Shown here: positions 1 to 8,041 of the stretch, one piece after another
Layout: every line of letters begins with the position of its first letter
Position numbering within the stretch: position 1 is the stretch's first letter
Assembly: GCA_902581775.1 (NCBI GenBank)
Contig: CACHPJ010000008.1
Coordinates: forward strand, 1 to 39,499
Reading direction: 5' to 3'
Length of the DNA: 39,499 nucleotides
From: an uncultured Pelagibacteraceae bacterium
Lineage (GTDB): Bacteria > Pseudomonadota > Alphaproteobacteria > Pelagibacterales > Pelagibacteraceae
Position numbers and translations under genes: made by a program
Notes under the pieces: generated by a model
Told to the model about the DNA's origin: nothing
Databases searched by the model: none
What the model saw: the letters and a program-made list of their open reading frames with translations, nothing else

Positions 1-15
1 ATTGAAAAAGTTTAA
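1..15 (+). CDS. hslV: 3' end of probable hslV (protease subunit of HslUV), partial
   Basis: Only the last four codons and a TAA stop (13-15) lie inside the window, reading Ile-Glu-Lys-Val in frame 1. HslV proteins commonly end in a short tail with an Ile/Val-Glu-Lys/Glu-hydrophobic pattern, and hslV sits directly before hslU in most proteobacteria. The identification rests on position far more than on the four residues. Confidence 0.5.
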
Positions 16-17
16 TT

Positions 18-1397
18 ATGTCTGGATCTAAAAAAGTCACAAATTTAAATCTAATAAAAAATACAAAAAAAAAGAAGGAGGCTAGGGTCAGCGCTCTATC
101 TCCTAGGGAAATTGTATCTGAACTTGATCGATATGTAATTGGACAGAAAGAGGCTAAAAAAGCAGTTGCGGTTGCATTAAGAAATAGATGGAGAAGGCAA
201 GCGCTATCTGATGAAATGAAACAAGAGGTTCTACCAAAAAACATTTTGATGATTGGGCCAACCGGGGTTGGTAAAACTGAAATATCTAGAAGACTATCAA
301 GATTAGCAGAAGCTCCATTTATTAAAGTTGAGGCAACAAGATTTACCGAAGTTGGCTACGTTGGAAGAGACGTTGAGCAAATTATAAGAGATTTAATTGA
401 AATAGCGATTGCTATGGAGAGAGAGAAGAAAAGAAAGGAAGTAAATGCTAAGGCTCAACAAGCTGCTGAGGAAAAGGTTTTAGATGCTTTGGTTGGTAAT
501 AAAGCAACTGTTGCTACAAGAGAAAGTTTTAGAAAAAGATTAAGAAGTGGAGATTTGGATACTAATGAGATTCAAATTGAAGTTAACGATTTAGCTTCGG
601 GCTCTCAGAGTTTTGAAATTCCAGGCATGCCGGGCGCAAACGTCGGCATGATAAATATTGGGGATATTTTGGGAAAATCTATGGGCAATAAGAAAAGTAA
701 AAAGAAAAAAATGTCAGTAAAAGAGTCCCATGAAATATTAGTTGCACAAGAATCTGACAAAATGATTGAAGAAGATAAAATTGTCATAGAGGCAAAGAAA
801 TCTACGGAGGAAAATGGGATAGTTTTTTTAGATGAAATAGATAAAGTCTCTGCAAGAGGAGATAGAGTTGGTGGTGATGTCTCTAGAGAGGGTGTTCAAA
901 GAGATCTTTTACCTCTTATTGAGGGTACAACAGTTAATACAAAACACGGTCCAATTAAAACAGACCATATACTTTTTATTGCTTCTGGCGCCTTTCAACT
1001 TGCAAAACCTTCTGACCTGCTTCCTGAACTTCAGGGAAGATTACCGATAAGAGTTGAATTAAGTGCTCTTAATGAAAGTGACTTCATAAGAATATTAAAA
1101 GAACCCGACAATAGTCTTATAAAACAGTATAAAGCTTTGCTCAAGACTGAAAATGTAGAACTTGAATTTACTGATGACGGGATTGATATGCTTGCAAAAT
1201 TATCTGCGGAAGTAAATTCATCTGTTGAAAACATTGGAGCTAGACGACTTCATACTATTATTGAAAAAGTTTTAGATGATATTAGCTTTACCGCGTCAGA
1301 CAAATCTGGTGAAAAATTAATCATAGATAAAAAATATGTAATGAATAATCTTGGGGATTTAGTCAAAGATACAGATTTGTCAAAATTTATTTTATAA
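18..1397 (+). CDS. hslU: ATP-dependent protease ATPase subunit HslU (ClpY)
   Basis: AAA+ unfoldase that feeds proteins to the HslV peptidase in the cytoplasm. Walker A is GPTGVGKT at residues 80-87, and Walker B with the VFLDEID motif lies near 270. The intermediate domain occupies roughly residues 110-240, and the C-terminus ends DLSKFIL, the tail that docks into HslV. The 459 residues exceed the roughly 443 of E. coli because about 24 Lys-rich residues precede the usual [10 protein letters not shown] start; no alternative start codon is visible near that point. It begins 2 nt after the stop of the presumed hslV, so the two are probably co-transcribed. The 3' end overlaps the convergent Smr gene by 6 nt. 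Confidence 0.97.
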   Translation: MSGSKKVTNLNLIKNTKKKKEARVSALSPREIVSELDRYVIGQKEAKKAVAVALRNRWRRQALSDEMKQEVLPKNILMIGPTGVGKTEISRRLSRLAEAPFIKVEATRFTEVGYVGRDVEQIIRDLIEIAIAMEREKKRKEVNAKAQQAAEEKVLDALVGNKATVATRESFRKRLRSGDLDTNEIQIEVNDLASGSQSFEIPGMPGANVGMINIGDILGKSMGNKKSKKKKMSVKESHEILVAQESDKMIEEDKIVIEAKKSTEENGIVFLDEIDKVSARGDRVGGDVSREGVQRDLLPLIEGTTVNTKHGPIKTDHILFIASGAFQLAKPSDLLPELQGRLPIRVELSALNESDFIRILKEPDNSLIKQYKALLKTENVELEFTDDGIDMLAKLSAEVNSSVENIGARRLHTIIEKVLDDISFTASDKSGEKLIIDKKYVMNNLGDLVKDTDLSKFIL

Positions 1398-1808
1398 CTT
1401 TTTTAACTTTAATATTAAGGCTCCGTCACCACCGCTTGATGGATCTGCTTTTTTAATTTCACTAATCTTATTAATTAAGTTCTCATCTGAGTTTATGTAT
1501 TCTGGTATTAAGTATTGGAGTTTACTAAAGTCTTTTGAAACAAAAATATTTTTTTCATTTTTAGTATGAATACCTTTCCCTGTAATTAATAATATTTCTT
1601 TAAATTGTTTAGTACTGCAATAGTTGATTACCTCTCCTACTTTTTTTTTGGCTTCCTGGAATGTTAAACCATGTAAATCAAACTTATATCTGGTATACGC
1701 AACATTATTTTTAATTCCCGCATCTTTATCATAAATATCTTTAGGATCATTTACATAATCCTGCCAATTTTTTTTATCTATTTTTGAAATTTTATCTTTG
1801 TCTTTCAC
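1392..1808 (-). CDS. Smr-domain protein (MutS2 C-terminal-like nuclease domain)
   Basis: Stand-alone Smr protein of 138 residues. The domain covers about residues 42-138 and shows the family hallmarks: DLHG at 44-47, TGKGIHT at 76-82, and a closing [10 protein letters not shown] segment. Smr domains of this type are linked to DNA or RNA nicking; the substrate of the small alphaproteobacterial proteins is not settled. The first 40 residues are charged and look flexible. The start codon overlaps the stop of the upstream Tim44-like gene by 4 nt, so both are probably read from one message. In many alphaproteobacteria the same pair lies beside the dnaQ-ppsR cluster, as here. Confidence 0.88.
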   Translation of the reverse strand: MKDKDKISKIDKKNWQDYVNDPKDIYDKDAGIKNNVAYTRYKFDLHGLTFQEAKKKVGEVINYCSTKQFKEILLITGKGIHTKNEKNIFVSKDFSKLQYLIPEYINSDENLINKISEIKKADPSSGGDGALILKLKKL

Positions 1809-2416
1809 TTATTGATGATTTCGCAAAGATACCAGTTTGGATTTTTACTAAAAATATTTTTTGAAAATTTCCAGTGATCTGTTACAGTTTTAATTTTATT
1901 CGGATCCCCTTCAATTATCTTATTGTCTTTATCTTTTTTTACAGAGATAATCTCGCAAACAAATTTCACTGTTGCAAAAACTTCATTTTTAATTTTTTCA
2001 TATTTTTCAAGCTGCGCTTCTTTCATTCCTATAAAAGTTAAATCTGATTGGATATTATTATTTTCTCTAGTCTTTATTGCTTCTTCAAATGAGGATGCCA
2101 TGTCCTTGCTTAATAAGCCTTTCAGTTTTACTTTATCGCCGCTCGCAAAAGAAGTGATTATACTTTCATAAGCTATTTCTGCACCTTTTAAAAAATTTTC
2201 CTTTTCTTCTCCAACAAGCTCACTATTCGTTTTAGTTTTTATATTTTCAGCAGCTTTCTTCTTAATATTTTCAAATTTTCTCTCGCTAAAACCAGAATAA
2301 ATTTTTCTATCTTCATGACCGGTTTTACGACCCAGAATACTTCTCAACCTCAATATGATGAATCCAGCAATCATTGCCAGTAGAATTATATCAATATAGC
2401 CAAAGTTATTACTCAT
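1805..2416 (-). CDS. Tim44/TimA-like membrane-anchored adaptor protein
   Basis: A 203-residue protein with one N-terminal membrane segment (about residues 7-22), then an RLRSILGRKTG stretch and a Lys/Glu-rich linker. The C-terminal Tim44-like domain (about 70-203) contains a FASGD stretch and ends in a DHWKFSK...NPNWYLCEI pattern. Bacterial relatives of mitochondrial Tim44 are thought to act in membrane protein handling. I chose Met at 2416 because the family starts a few residues before the hydrophobic segment; an in-frame Met at 2434 would add six residues. Its divergent partner fxsA starts only 44 nt away. It lies upstream of the Smr gene and overlaps it by 4 nt. Confidence 0.87.
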   Translation of the reverse strand: MSNNFGYIDIILLAMIAGFIILRLRSILGRKTGHEDRKIYSGFSERKFENIKKKAAENIKTKTNSELVGEEKENFLKGAEIAYESIITSFASGDKVKLKGLLSKDMASSFEEAIKTRENNNIQSDLTFIGMKEAQLEKYEKIKNEVFATVKFVCEIISVKKDKDNKIIEGDPNKIKTVTDHWKFSKNIFSKNPNWYLCEIINK

Positions 2417-2460
2417 AATTTGATAAATATACATTAATAATATATTTTTGTATCAGACAA

Positions 2461-2889
2461 ATGAACACATTTTTTCTTTTAATTTTAGGGCTTCCAGCAA
2501 TAGAAATATTTGTTTTGATTAAAGTGGGTCAACAAGTTGGTGCCTTAAACACCATAATTCTTATTTTTTTAACGGCAATTCTTGGAGTTTATTACGCAAG
2601 AATGCAAGGGTTGAAAACAATGAAGTCTGCTTTTGGAAATATTTACCAAAATAAAGTTCCTTTTTATGAAATAATTTCTGGAGCATCGATTGCCTTGGGG
2701 TCCTTACTGTTGATTACCCCGGGTTTCATCACAGATACAATAGGATTTTTAATAATTATACCTTTAACTCGAAAGCTCTTGATAAATTATTTTTTTAAAA
2801 AAAAATATAAAAATAAAATAAATCAAGAAAATGAAATAATGGAAGGAGAAATAATAAATAAAGAAGATAAAAAAAATAATGACTTATAA
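2461..2889 (+). CDS. fxsA: FxsA family inner-membrane protein
   Basis: Small polytopic inner-membrane protein of 142 residues, with hydrophobic segments at about 2-20, 24-44 and 68-98. The family pattern is visible: an early PAIEIFVLIKVGQ and a later LLITPGFITDTIGFLIIIP motif. E. coli FxsA is known for suppressing exclusion of phage T7 by the F plasmid; the normal role is unclear. The tail from about 115 is hydrophilic and Lys/Glu-rich. Its last 11 nt overlap secB, which suggests translational coupling. No convincing Shine-Dalgarno sequence precedes the start. Confidence 0.92.
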   Translation: MNTFFLLILGLPAIEIFVLIKVGQQVGALNTIILIFLTAILGVYYARMQGLKTMKSAFGNIYQNKVPFYEIISGASIALGSLLLITPGFITDTIGFLIIIPLTRKLLINYFFKKKYKNKINQENEIMEGEIINKEDKKNNDL

Positions 2890-3292
2890 AATAGCCGCAA
2901 AATATATTAAAAATGTGGAGTTTGAGATTCCTAGTGCAAAATCATTTTTTTTACTTACAAAAGAAATTGTAGATTATAAAATTAGTATTGATATTAAAAG
3001 CAAACAAATTAAAAAAAATATCATTGAAATTGAAATAAACCTTTCACTTAAACCCACCAAAGAAAAGGAAGAGATTATCAATTCAAAAATTATATATTCA
3101 GTTCTTGTAGAACTTGACAAGGTGCCAGAAAAGGAAGAACTCGAAAAAATAATATTAATTGAAATACCAAATAAAGTTTATCCTGAGCTGAGAGAATGTT
3201 TTATACTTTTATTTGAAAAATCTGGATTCAAAGATATTAAAATTGACAGTAAGATAAATTTTGAGAAATTATATTTAAAAAATAAATCTTAG
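2879..3292 (+). CDS. secB: Protein-export chaperone SecB
   Basis: Cytoplasmic tetrameric chaperone that keeps preproteins unfolded and passes them to SecA. The 137-residue protein shows the SecB beta-sheet core, including an N-terminal YIKNVEFEIPSA stretch (the family's Y-x-K-D/N-x-S/E-F-E-x-P motif) and a later IPNKVYPELREC segment. It is slightly shorter than the E. coli protein and lacks an extended acidic tail. The start overlaps fxsA by 11 nt and the stop overlaps the convergent dnaQ by 4 nt. secB next to dnaQ is typical of alphaproteobacteria. Confidence 0.92.
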   Translation: MTYKIAAKYIKNVEFEIPSAKSFFLLTKEIVDYKISIDIKSKQIKKNIIEIEINLSLKPTKEKEEIINSKIIYSVLVELDKVPEKEELEKIILIEIPNKVYPELRECFILLFEKSGFKDIKIDSKINFEKLYLKNKS

Positions 3293-3963
3293 AAATAGTT
3301 TTTTTTTAACTCTTTTTTAATAAAATTATTGTGTAGATTTAACTGTTTTTCATCAATCTTGACAACATTTTTGCAGTAGTTTTTTTTCCTAATTTTGTTT
3401 TTACGTAAACTAATTTCTTCTTGATCAACGTTTGAAACAAAAAGTTTTGGTTCTTTTTGTTCTAAGATGTTTATATAAACTTCTCTTAATAATTCACAAT
3501 CAAGCAGGGCGTTATGTTTTTTTCTTCTAGATAAATCTATATTGTATTTTTTACATAGTGCATCTAAAGAGTTTGATGCCCCGGGAAATTTAGCTCTAGC
3601 TATTTCTAAGCTATCTATTACGTTCGATTCCTCAATTTTTTTTTTATTGCAAATTTTTAGTTCGTTATTTAAAAATCCAAGATCAAATTTAGCATTGTGA
3701 ATGATAATCTTTTTTCCTTCTATGAAGTTTAGAAACTCTTCTGAGATGTCTGAAAATTTTTTTTTATTTTTTAAAAACTCATAGGAATATCCGTGAACCG
3801 CTAAAGCATCTTTGGAAACGTCTCTCTCTGGGTTAAGAAGCTGATGGAAAACTTTGCCCGTTGAAATCAAATCTTTAGTTTCAATGCAAGCTATTTCAAC
3901 AATTCGGTGACCATCTTGGAAAGAAAGTCCTGTCGTTTCAGTATCTAAAAAAATTTCGCTCAT
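3289..3963 (-). CDS. dnaQ: DNA polymerase III epsilon subunit (3'-5' proofreading exonuclease)
   Basis: DEDDh exonuclease that proofreads for the replicative polymerase. The catalytic residues are visible: D7 and E9 in LDTETTGL (ExoI), D94 in HNAKFDLGFL (ExoII), and H150 with D155 in KKHNALLDC (ExoIII). The 224-residue length is close to the usual 225-245. The C-terminal 45 residues are Lys/Asn-rich and would carry the polymerase-binding tail. It is the last gene of a leftward run ppsR-maf-aroE-coaE-dnaQ; its start overlaps the coaE stop by 4 nt. Confidence 0.94.
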   Translation of the reverse strand: MSEIFLDTETTGLSFQDGHRIVEIACIETKDLISTGKVFHQLLNPERDVSKDALAVHGYSYEFLKNKKKFSDISEEFLNFIEGKKIIIHNAKFDLGFLNNELKICNKKKIEESNVIDSLEIARAKFPGASNSLDALCKKYNIDLSRRKKHNALLDCELLREVYINILEQKEPKLFVSNVDQEEISLRKNKIRKKNYCKNVVKIDEKQLNLHNNFIKKELKKNYF

Positions 3964-4523
3964 AAATCTCTTAAAACTCTGGATACACTCTTTTTAAGAT
4001 ATTTTAAAGATTTATTGTTGGTGATAACAAAATGGCTGCGTTTGATTTTAACTAAAGGTTTGACTTGTCTTCTATCAAGAATTGTAAAAATTTTTTTATT
4101 TCCTCCTCTCAACAAATATCTTTTATATCTCATTTTTTTCATTGCATGAATAAATATAATTTTATCAAAAGATTTTTCTAATTTACCTTCAAATAAAAGT
4201 GGAATTTCAAAAAATAAAATTTTGTGGTTTTTATTTTTTTTTATAAAGGCATTTCTTTCCCTTCTTACTTCGGGATGAATAATTTTTTCTAATTTTTTCA
4301 TATTAATTTTTTTATTAATAATACTAATCTTTACTTTTTTTTTAATTTCTTTTGTATTTTTAAAATTAAATCTTTTTTTAATTAATTTTTTAATTTTCTT
4401 TTTTTTATAAATTTCCGTAACACTTTTATCTGCACTAAAAACCTTATATTTTTTCTTCTTAATTAATTTAGCTGCCGATGATTTCCCCGATGCAAGAGAT
4501 CCAGTAATTGCAATTTTAATCAT
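3960..4523 (-). CDS. coaE: Dephospho-CoA kinase
   Basis: Catalyses the last step of coenzyme A synthesis, ATP-dependent phosphorylation of the ribose 3'-OH of dephospho-CoA. The P-loop GSLASGKS is at residues 8-15; the conserved FSADK stretch with the substrate-site Asp follows near 29-33, and LEKIIHPEVR lies in the middle. It has 187 residues, slightly short for the family, and is unusually Lys/Ile-rich. It overlaps aroE upstream by 8 nt and dnaQ downstream by 4 nt, so all are probably one transcript. Confidence 0.93.
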   Translation of the reverse strand: MIKIAITGSLASGKSSAAKLIKKKKYKVFSADKSVTEIYKKKKIKKLIKKRFNFKNTKEIKKKVKISIINKKINMKKLEKIIHPEVRRERNAFIKKNKNHKILFFEIPLLFEGKLEKSFDKIIFIHAMKKMRYKRYLLRGGNKKIFTILDRRQVKPLVKIKRSHFVITNNKSLKYLKKSVSRVLRDL

Positions 4524-5355
4524 TGATTTTTTTCTCTAAAGTTTCAACCAACATGTCATCTATTTCTGGATTTATCTTGTTCCACAAGTAAAAAGATTTC
4601 TGTCCTTGATATAGAAACATTTCTAATCCATTGAATGTCTTTACTCCGATCTGTTTTAATTTTTTTATCATCTTGGTCTCTTTGGGGTTATAAATAGTAT
4701 CAATAAATATTAAAGATTTTTTAATATCTTTAGGTCCAATATCTAGACTAAATTCTTGACCGCCTTTTAACCCTAAACTTGTTGCATTAATTACCAAATC
4801 TGCATTTACTATCTCGGAAAGTAAATTTTCCCACTTAGAAACTTTAATATTCTTAAATTTACTTTTTAAGAAAATCGACTTATCAAAAGTTCTATTAATG
4901 ATAGTTATGTCTGAAATGTTTGATTTTTGTAAAGCAACAATAATTGAAGGCGCTACGCCACCTGCTCCTATTACTATGCTTTTTTTGATATTAAAGTTTT
5001 TGTCCATAAAATTTTTTAAGTAACCTGCTTGCATACCATAGACATCAGTATTATCTCCGATAAGTTTATTTTCAGCATCCAAATATACTGTATTCACTGA
5101 ACTTGTTTTCTCTGCATCGTTTATAAGCCTATCAAGATAAGGTATAATTTTTTTTTTATACGGTAGGGTTATATTTATACCGCTTATATTCTTATGTTTA
5201 ATTTTTTCTAAAACATCTTGTATCTGACTTTCTTCGATCTCCATAAGCTTGTAATTTGCATTTAACTTATACTTTTCAAACCAATAATTATGTAAGTCGG
5301 GCGAAAGGCTGTGGGATAGAGGCTTCCCGATTATAGCAAAGAATTTTTTACTCAT
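4516..5355 (-). CDS. aroE: Shikimate dehydrogenase (NADP+)
   Basis: Reduces 3-dehydroshikimate to shikimate in aromatic amino acid synthesis. The N-terminal substrate domain has SHSLSPDLHN (14-23) and NITLPYK with the catalytic Lys at 67; GDNTDVYG follows near 100. The NADP-binding loop reads GAGGVAPS, with INRT after it, and NATSLGL plus GLEMFLYQG mark the C-terminal half. The 279 residues are normal. It overlaps maf (8 nt) and coaE (8 nt) in the same operon. Confidence 0.95.
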   Translation of the reverse strand: MSKKFFAIIGKPLSHSLSPDLHNYWFEKYKLNANYKLMEIEESQIQDVLEKIKHKNISGINITLPYKKKIIPYLDRLINDAEKTSSVNTVYLDAENKLIGDNTDVYGMQAGYLKNFMDKNFNIKKSIVIGAGGVAPSIIVALQKSNISDITIINRTFDKSIFLKSKFKNIKVSKWENLLSEIVNADLVINATSLGLKGGQEFSLDIGPKDIKKSLIFIDTIYNPKETKMIKKLKQIGVKTFNGLEMFLYQGQKSFYLWNKINPEIDDMLVETLEKKIND

Positions 5356-5935
5356 TTTTGTACAACTTAATATAATTTAAAATTTGGTTTATTGGCAAAC
5401 CCATAATTGAGTTTCTATCTCCTTTTACATATTCAAAAAGATCAAGTCCGTCTGCTTCTATTTGATATACCCCATAAGCTAAAAGAGTTTCTGTTTTGAT
5501 TTTATCTAGATAAATTTTTAAATCTTTTTCAAACAATTTTTTCATTTTTAATTCAGACTTATCTGTATGATGCCATATCATAGATCCATTTTTAGAGATG
5601 CATGCCGAACTTATAAGATAATGAACCGAGCCATTAAGTTTTTTTAGTATTGAAAGTGCTTCTTCTCTGTTTTTTGGTTTATTTATTATTTGATTGTTTA
5701 AAGAAACGACACTATCAGCTCCCAGCACCATCTGTTCTGGAAATCTTTTACTAACTTTTATCGATTTTAACTCAGCTAAGTTTTTAGAGATAATTTCTGG
5801 GTTTGCTCCTTCCTCTAATAAGGAAATCTTTGCTTGATCTTCATCCACATTAGAAGGAATAACCTCGCAAAATATTTTATTTTTTTCTAAAATTTTTTTT
5901 CTTACTCCACTTTTTGAAGCTAAAATTATTTTCAT
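5348..5935 (-). CDS. maf: Maf-like nucleoside triphosphate pyrophosphatase
   Basis: House-cleaning enzyme that hydrolyses non-canonical or methylated nucleoside triphosphates. Family motifs present: ILASKSGVRKKIL at the N-terminus, LGADSVVSLN with the catalytic Asp in the middle, an INKPKNREEALSILKKLNG stretch and a C-terminal GDRNSIMGLPI. It has 195 residues. Whether it is the dTTP/UTP (YhdE) or m7GTP (YceF) type cannot be told with confidence. It overlaps ppsR by 4 nt and aroE by 8 nt, the order found in other alphaproteobacteria. Confidence 0.93.
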   Translation of the reverse strand: MKIILASKSGVRKKILEKNKIFCEVIPSNVDEDQAKISLLEEGANPEIISKNLAELKSIKVSKRFPEQMVLGADSVVSLNNQIINKPKNREEALSILKKLNGSVHYLISSACISKNGSMIWHHTDKSELKMKKLFEKDLKIYLDKIKTETLLAYGVYQIEADGLDLFEYVKGDRNSIMGLPINQILNYIKLYKNE

Positions 5936-6753
5936 TTATTTTTTTGTATATCGTAAATTTTGATAATAGATGCTGCAGTTTCTTCAACTGATTTTCTTGT
6001 AACATCAATTGTTGGCCAATTATATTTTTTAAACAGCTTTTTCGAGTCATCAACTTCTTTTTCTATTGCTTGAAGATTTGTGTACGTAGGTATATTTTTT
6101 TCATTCATAATGCTTACTCTGTTTCGTCTAATATCCGAAAGACGTTGTGGGTCAGCATACAAGCCGATAACACATAGTTTTAAATTAAATGATTTCAGAT
6201 CATTTGGAATTTCTTGATTTAATACTAAAGGAATATTCATTGTTTTATAACCCCTGTTGGCCAGATAAATCGATGTGGGGGTTTTGCTTGTTCTGCTTAC
6301 TCCTAGTAATATTATATCTGATTTTTTTATGTCGCCAGTTTTCTTCCCATCATCATGCCCCATTGTAAACTGTATAGCCTCTATTCTTTTATAATAATCT
6401 TCGTCTAGAACATGTTGCGCGCTTGGTGTATGTGAAGCTTTTTGATTTAACAATTTGGAAAAATTTAAAATTAAACTTCCAAGAACTCCAAAACAAGGGA
6501 TATTATTTTGCTCACTTTTTTTTGTGATATATTTTGCAAGCTTTGTTTCCACAATTGTGTATAAAATTATTGAGTTTTCTAAAGACCTGCACTCATTAAT
6601 AATCTTGTCAATTTGCTGTTCTGTTCTTACAAAAACGAATTCTTTTTTTTTATGATCGAAGTTTTTAAATTGTGATTTCAGCGATAAGAATATTCTATCA
6701 AGAGTTTCACCTGTGGAGTCTGAGATTAAATAAACGTTGTAATTATTACTCAT
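5932..6753 (-). CDS. ppsR: Bifunctional kinase/pyrophosphorylase regulating PPDK or PEP synthase (DUF299)
   Basis: Member of the DUF299 family, which phosphorylates and dephosphorylates pyruvate phosphate dikinase or PEP synthase on a threonine. It has 273 residues, with LISDSTGETLDRI at the N-terminus, the nucleotide loop GVSRTSKTPTS at about 151-161, and a second motif NRGYKTMNIPLV. Which target it controls cannot be read from this window. It is the first gene of the leftward operon running to dnaQ and starts at the edge of the proposed replication origin. The gene next to the Caulobacter and Rickettsia origins is, to my knowledge, of this family. Confidence 0.9.
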   Translation of the reverse strand: MSNNYNVYLISDSTGETLDRIFLSLKSQFKNFDHKKKEFVFVRTEQQIDKIINECRSLENSIILYTIVETKLAKYITKKSEQNNIPCFGVLGSLILNFSKLLNQKASHTPSAQHVLDEDYYKRIEAIQFTMGHDDGKKTGDIKKSDIILLGVSRTSKTPTSIYLANRGYKTMNIPLVLNQEIPNDLKSFNLKLCVIGLYADPQRLSDIRRNRVSIMNEKNIPTYTNLQAIEKEVDDSKKLFKKYNWPTIDVTRKSVEETAASIIKIYDIQKNK

Positions 6754-7036
6754 AAGTATGTTAATAAACTTTTTATAATAAAATATTTATACATAAATTT
6801 TTCAAAACATTAAAAGATATTAACATTAATTAACAAAGTTCTAACATATTATAACATGTTTATATTTAAGTTCGATATTTTGATTTGTTGTTAATAAAAA
6901 GTTAAAATTGAAAAAAGTTAGCTAAATTTTTTGTAAATAAAGTGAATAAAATGGGTAAAACTATGTATAAATAATTATAGCACATAACAACATGACCTAT
7001 TACTAATACATCTTATATATATATAATTATATTATA
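6754..7036. other. oriC: Candidate chromosomal replication origin (oriC)
   Basis: A 283 bp gap between divergent ppsR and hemE, the most AT-rich stretch of the window (only 7 G or C among the 60 bases of 6781-6840). In Caulobacter and Rickettsia the origin is next to hemE, and the flanking order ppsR-maf-aroE-coaE-dnaQ is typical of alphaproteobacterial origins. Sites one mismatch from the DnaA box TTATNCACA: TTATACATA at 6787-6795 (+) and 6962-6970 (-), and TTATTAACA at 6759-6767 (-) and 6889-6897 (-). An alternating AT tract at 7012-7036 could serve as an unwinding element. The hemE promoter must also lie here. The call rests mainly on synteny. Confidence 0.7.
6890..6905 (-). promoter_or_regulatory. 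Possible CtrA-type site GTTAA-N7-TTAA inside the candidate origin
   Basis: The 16 bases match the reverse complement of the CtrA consensus TTAA-N7-TTAAC exactly and overlap a DnaA-like box at 6889-6897. A weaker relative, TTAA-N7-CTAAC, lies at 6830-6845. CtrA binds and silences the Caulobacter origin through such sites. In DNA this rich in A and T such matches arise by chance, and I cannot see whether this organism has CtrA. Confidence 0.25.
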
Positions 7037-8041
7037 ATGAGTACTTTGTTAAAATGTTTAAAAGGTGAGATATTATCAAGACATCCCGTGTGGTTTATGA
7101 GACAAGCGGGACGATATCTACCAGAGTTTAGAAGAATAAGGTCAGACAATCCAGATTTTATAAAATTATGTCTTGATAGTGTTTTAAGTTCAGAAATTAC
7201 ATTACAGCCAATAAAAAGGTTTAATTTAGATGCTGCAATTATTTTTTCAGATATATTAATGATTCCTTATGCCTTAAATCAAAAAGTTGAATTTAAGGAA
7301 AATACTGGACCGGTATTATCGAGCTTTGATTTAGATGAATTTAAAAGTATAAAAATCGAGGATTTTACAGAAAAATTATTACCAGTTTATAAATCCTTAA
7401 CTAAAACAAGAAAAAAATTAGATGAGAATAAGTCCCTAATAGCTTTTGCTGGAGCACCATGGACACTTTTTATGTATATGCTTCAATTAAAAAAAAACAA
7501 TAATAAACTGGATGACAGAAAACTAGAAATAAATTTAAAAACTATTGAAAAGACGATCAGTACACTTACAAAATATATATGTATACATTTAGAAGAGCAA
7601 ATATCAGCAGGAGCTGATGTTATCCAAATTTTTGACTCCTGGGCTGGTTTAATACCTCAAGGTAGATTAAAAACTTTTTGTTATGATCCACATCAAGAAA
7701 TTGTTAACCACTTCAAAAAAAAAAATATACCAATAATTTGTTTTCCGAAAGGAATTGGTAAAAACTATAAAGAGTTTAATCATATAGTTCGTCCAAGCGG
7801 GATAAACATAGATTACGATGTTAACCCGGCTTGGGCTGCAGAAAATCTTGAAAACACATGTATTCAAGGAGGAATGGACCCTAAATTTTTATTAGGTGAT
7901 GAAAAGAATTTATTAGATGAGGTTGAAAAGTTTCTAAAAATTTTTGAGCAAAAACCATATATTTTTAACCTTGGACATGGTATTTTGCCAGAAACGGATC
8001 CCAATGTTTTAGATAAAGTTATTAAAAAGGTAATTTCATAA
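7037..8041 (+). CDS. hemE: Uroporphyrinogen decarboxylase
   Basis: Converts uroporphyrinogen III to coproporphyrinogen III in the heme pathway. The N-terminal signature HPVWFMRQAGRYLPEFR (residues 16-32) contains the substrate-binding arginines, FSDILMIP carries the catalytic Asp region, and IQIFDSWAGLIP and FNLGHGILPETDP are the later family motifs. It has 334 residues. It is the first gene of a hemE-hemH-hemJ run; hemH starts immediately after its stop. No clear ribosome binding site is seen and a TATAAT box sits only about 10 nt before the ATG, so the leader is probably very short. Confidence 0.96.
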   Translation: MSTLLKCLKGEILSRHPVWFMRQAGRYLPEFRRIRSDNPDFIKLCLDSVLSSEITLQPIKRFNLDAAIIFSDILMIPYALNQKVEFKENTGPVLSSFDLDEFKSIKIEDFTEKLLPVYKSLTKTRKKLDENKSLIAFAGAPWTLFMYMLQLKKNNNKLDDRKLEINLKTIEKTISTLTKYICIHLEEQISAGADVIQIFDSWAGLIPQGRLKTFCYDPHQEIVNHFKKKNIPIICFPKGIGKNYKEFNHIVRPSGINIDYDVNPAWAAENLENTCIQGGMDPKFLLGDEKNLLDEVEKFLKIFEQKPYIFNLGHGILPETDPNVLDKVIKKVIS

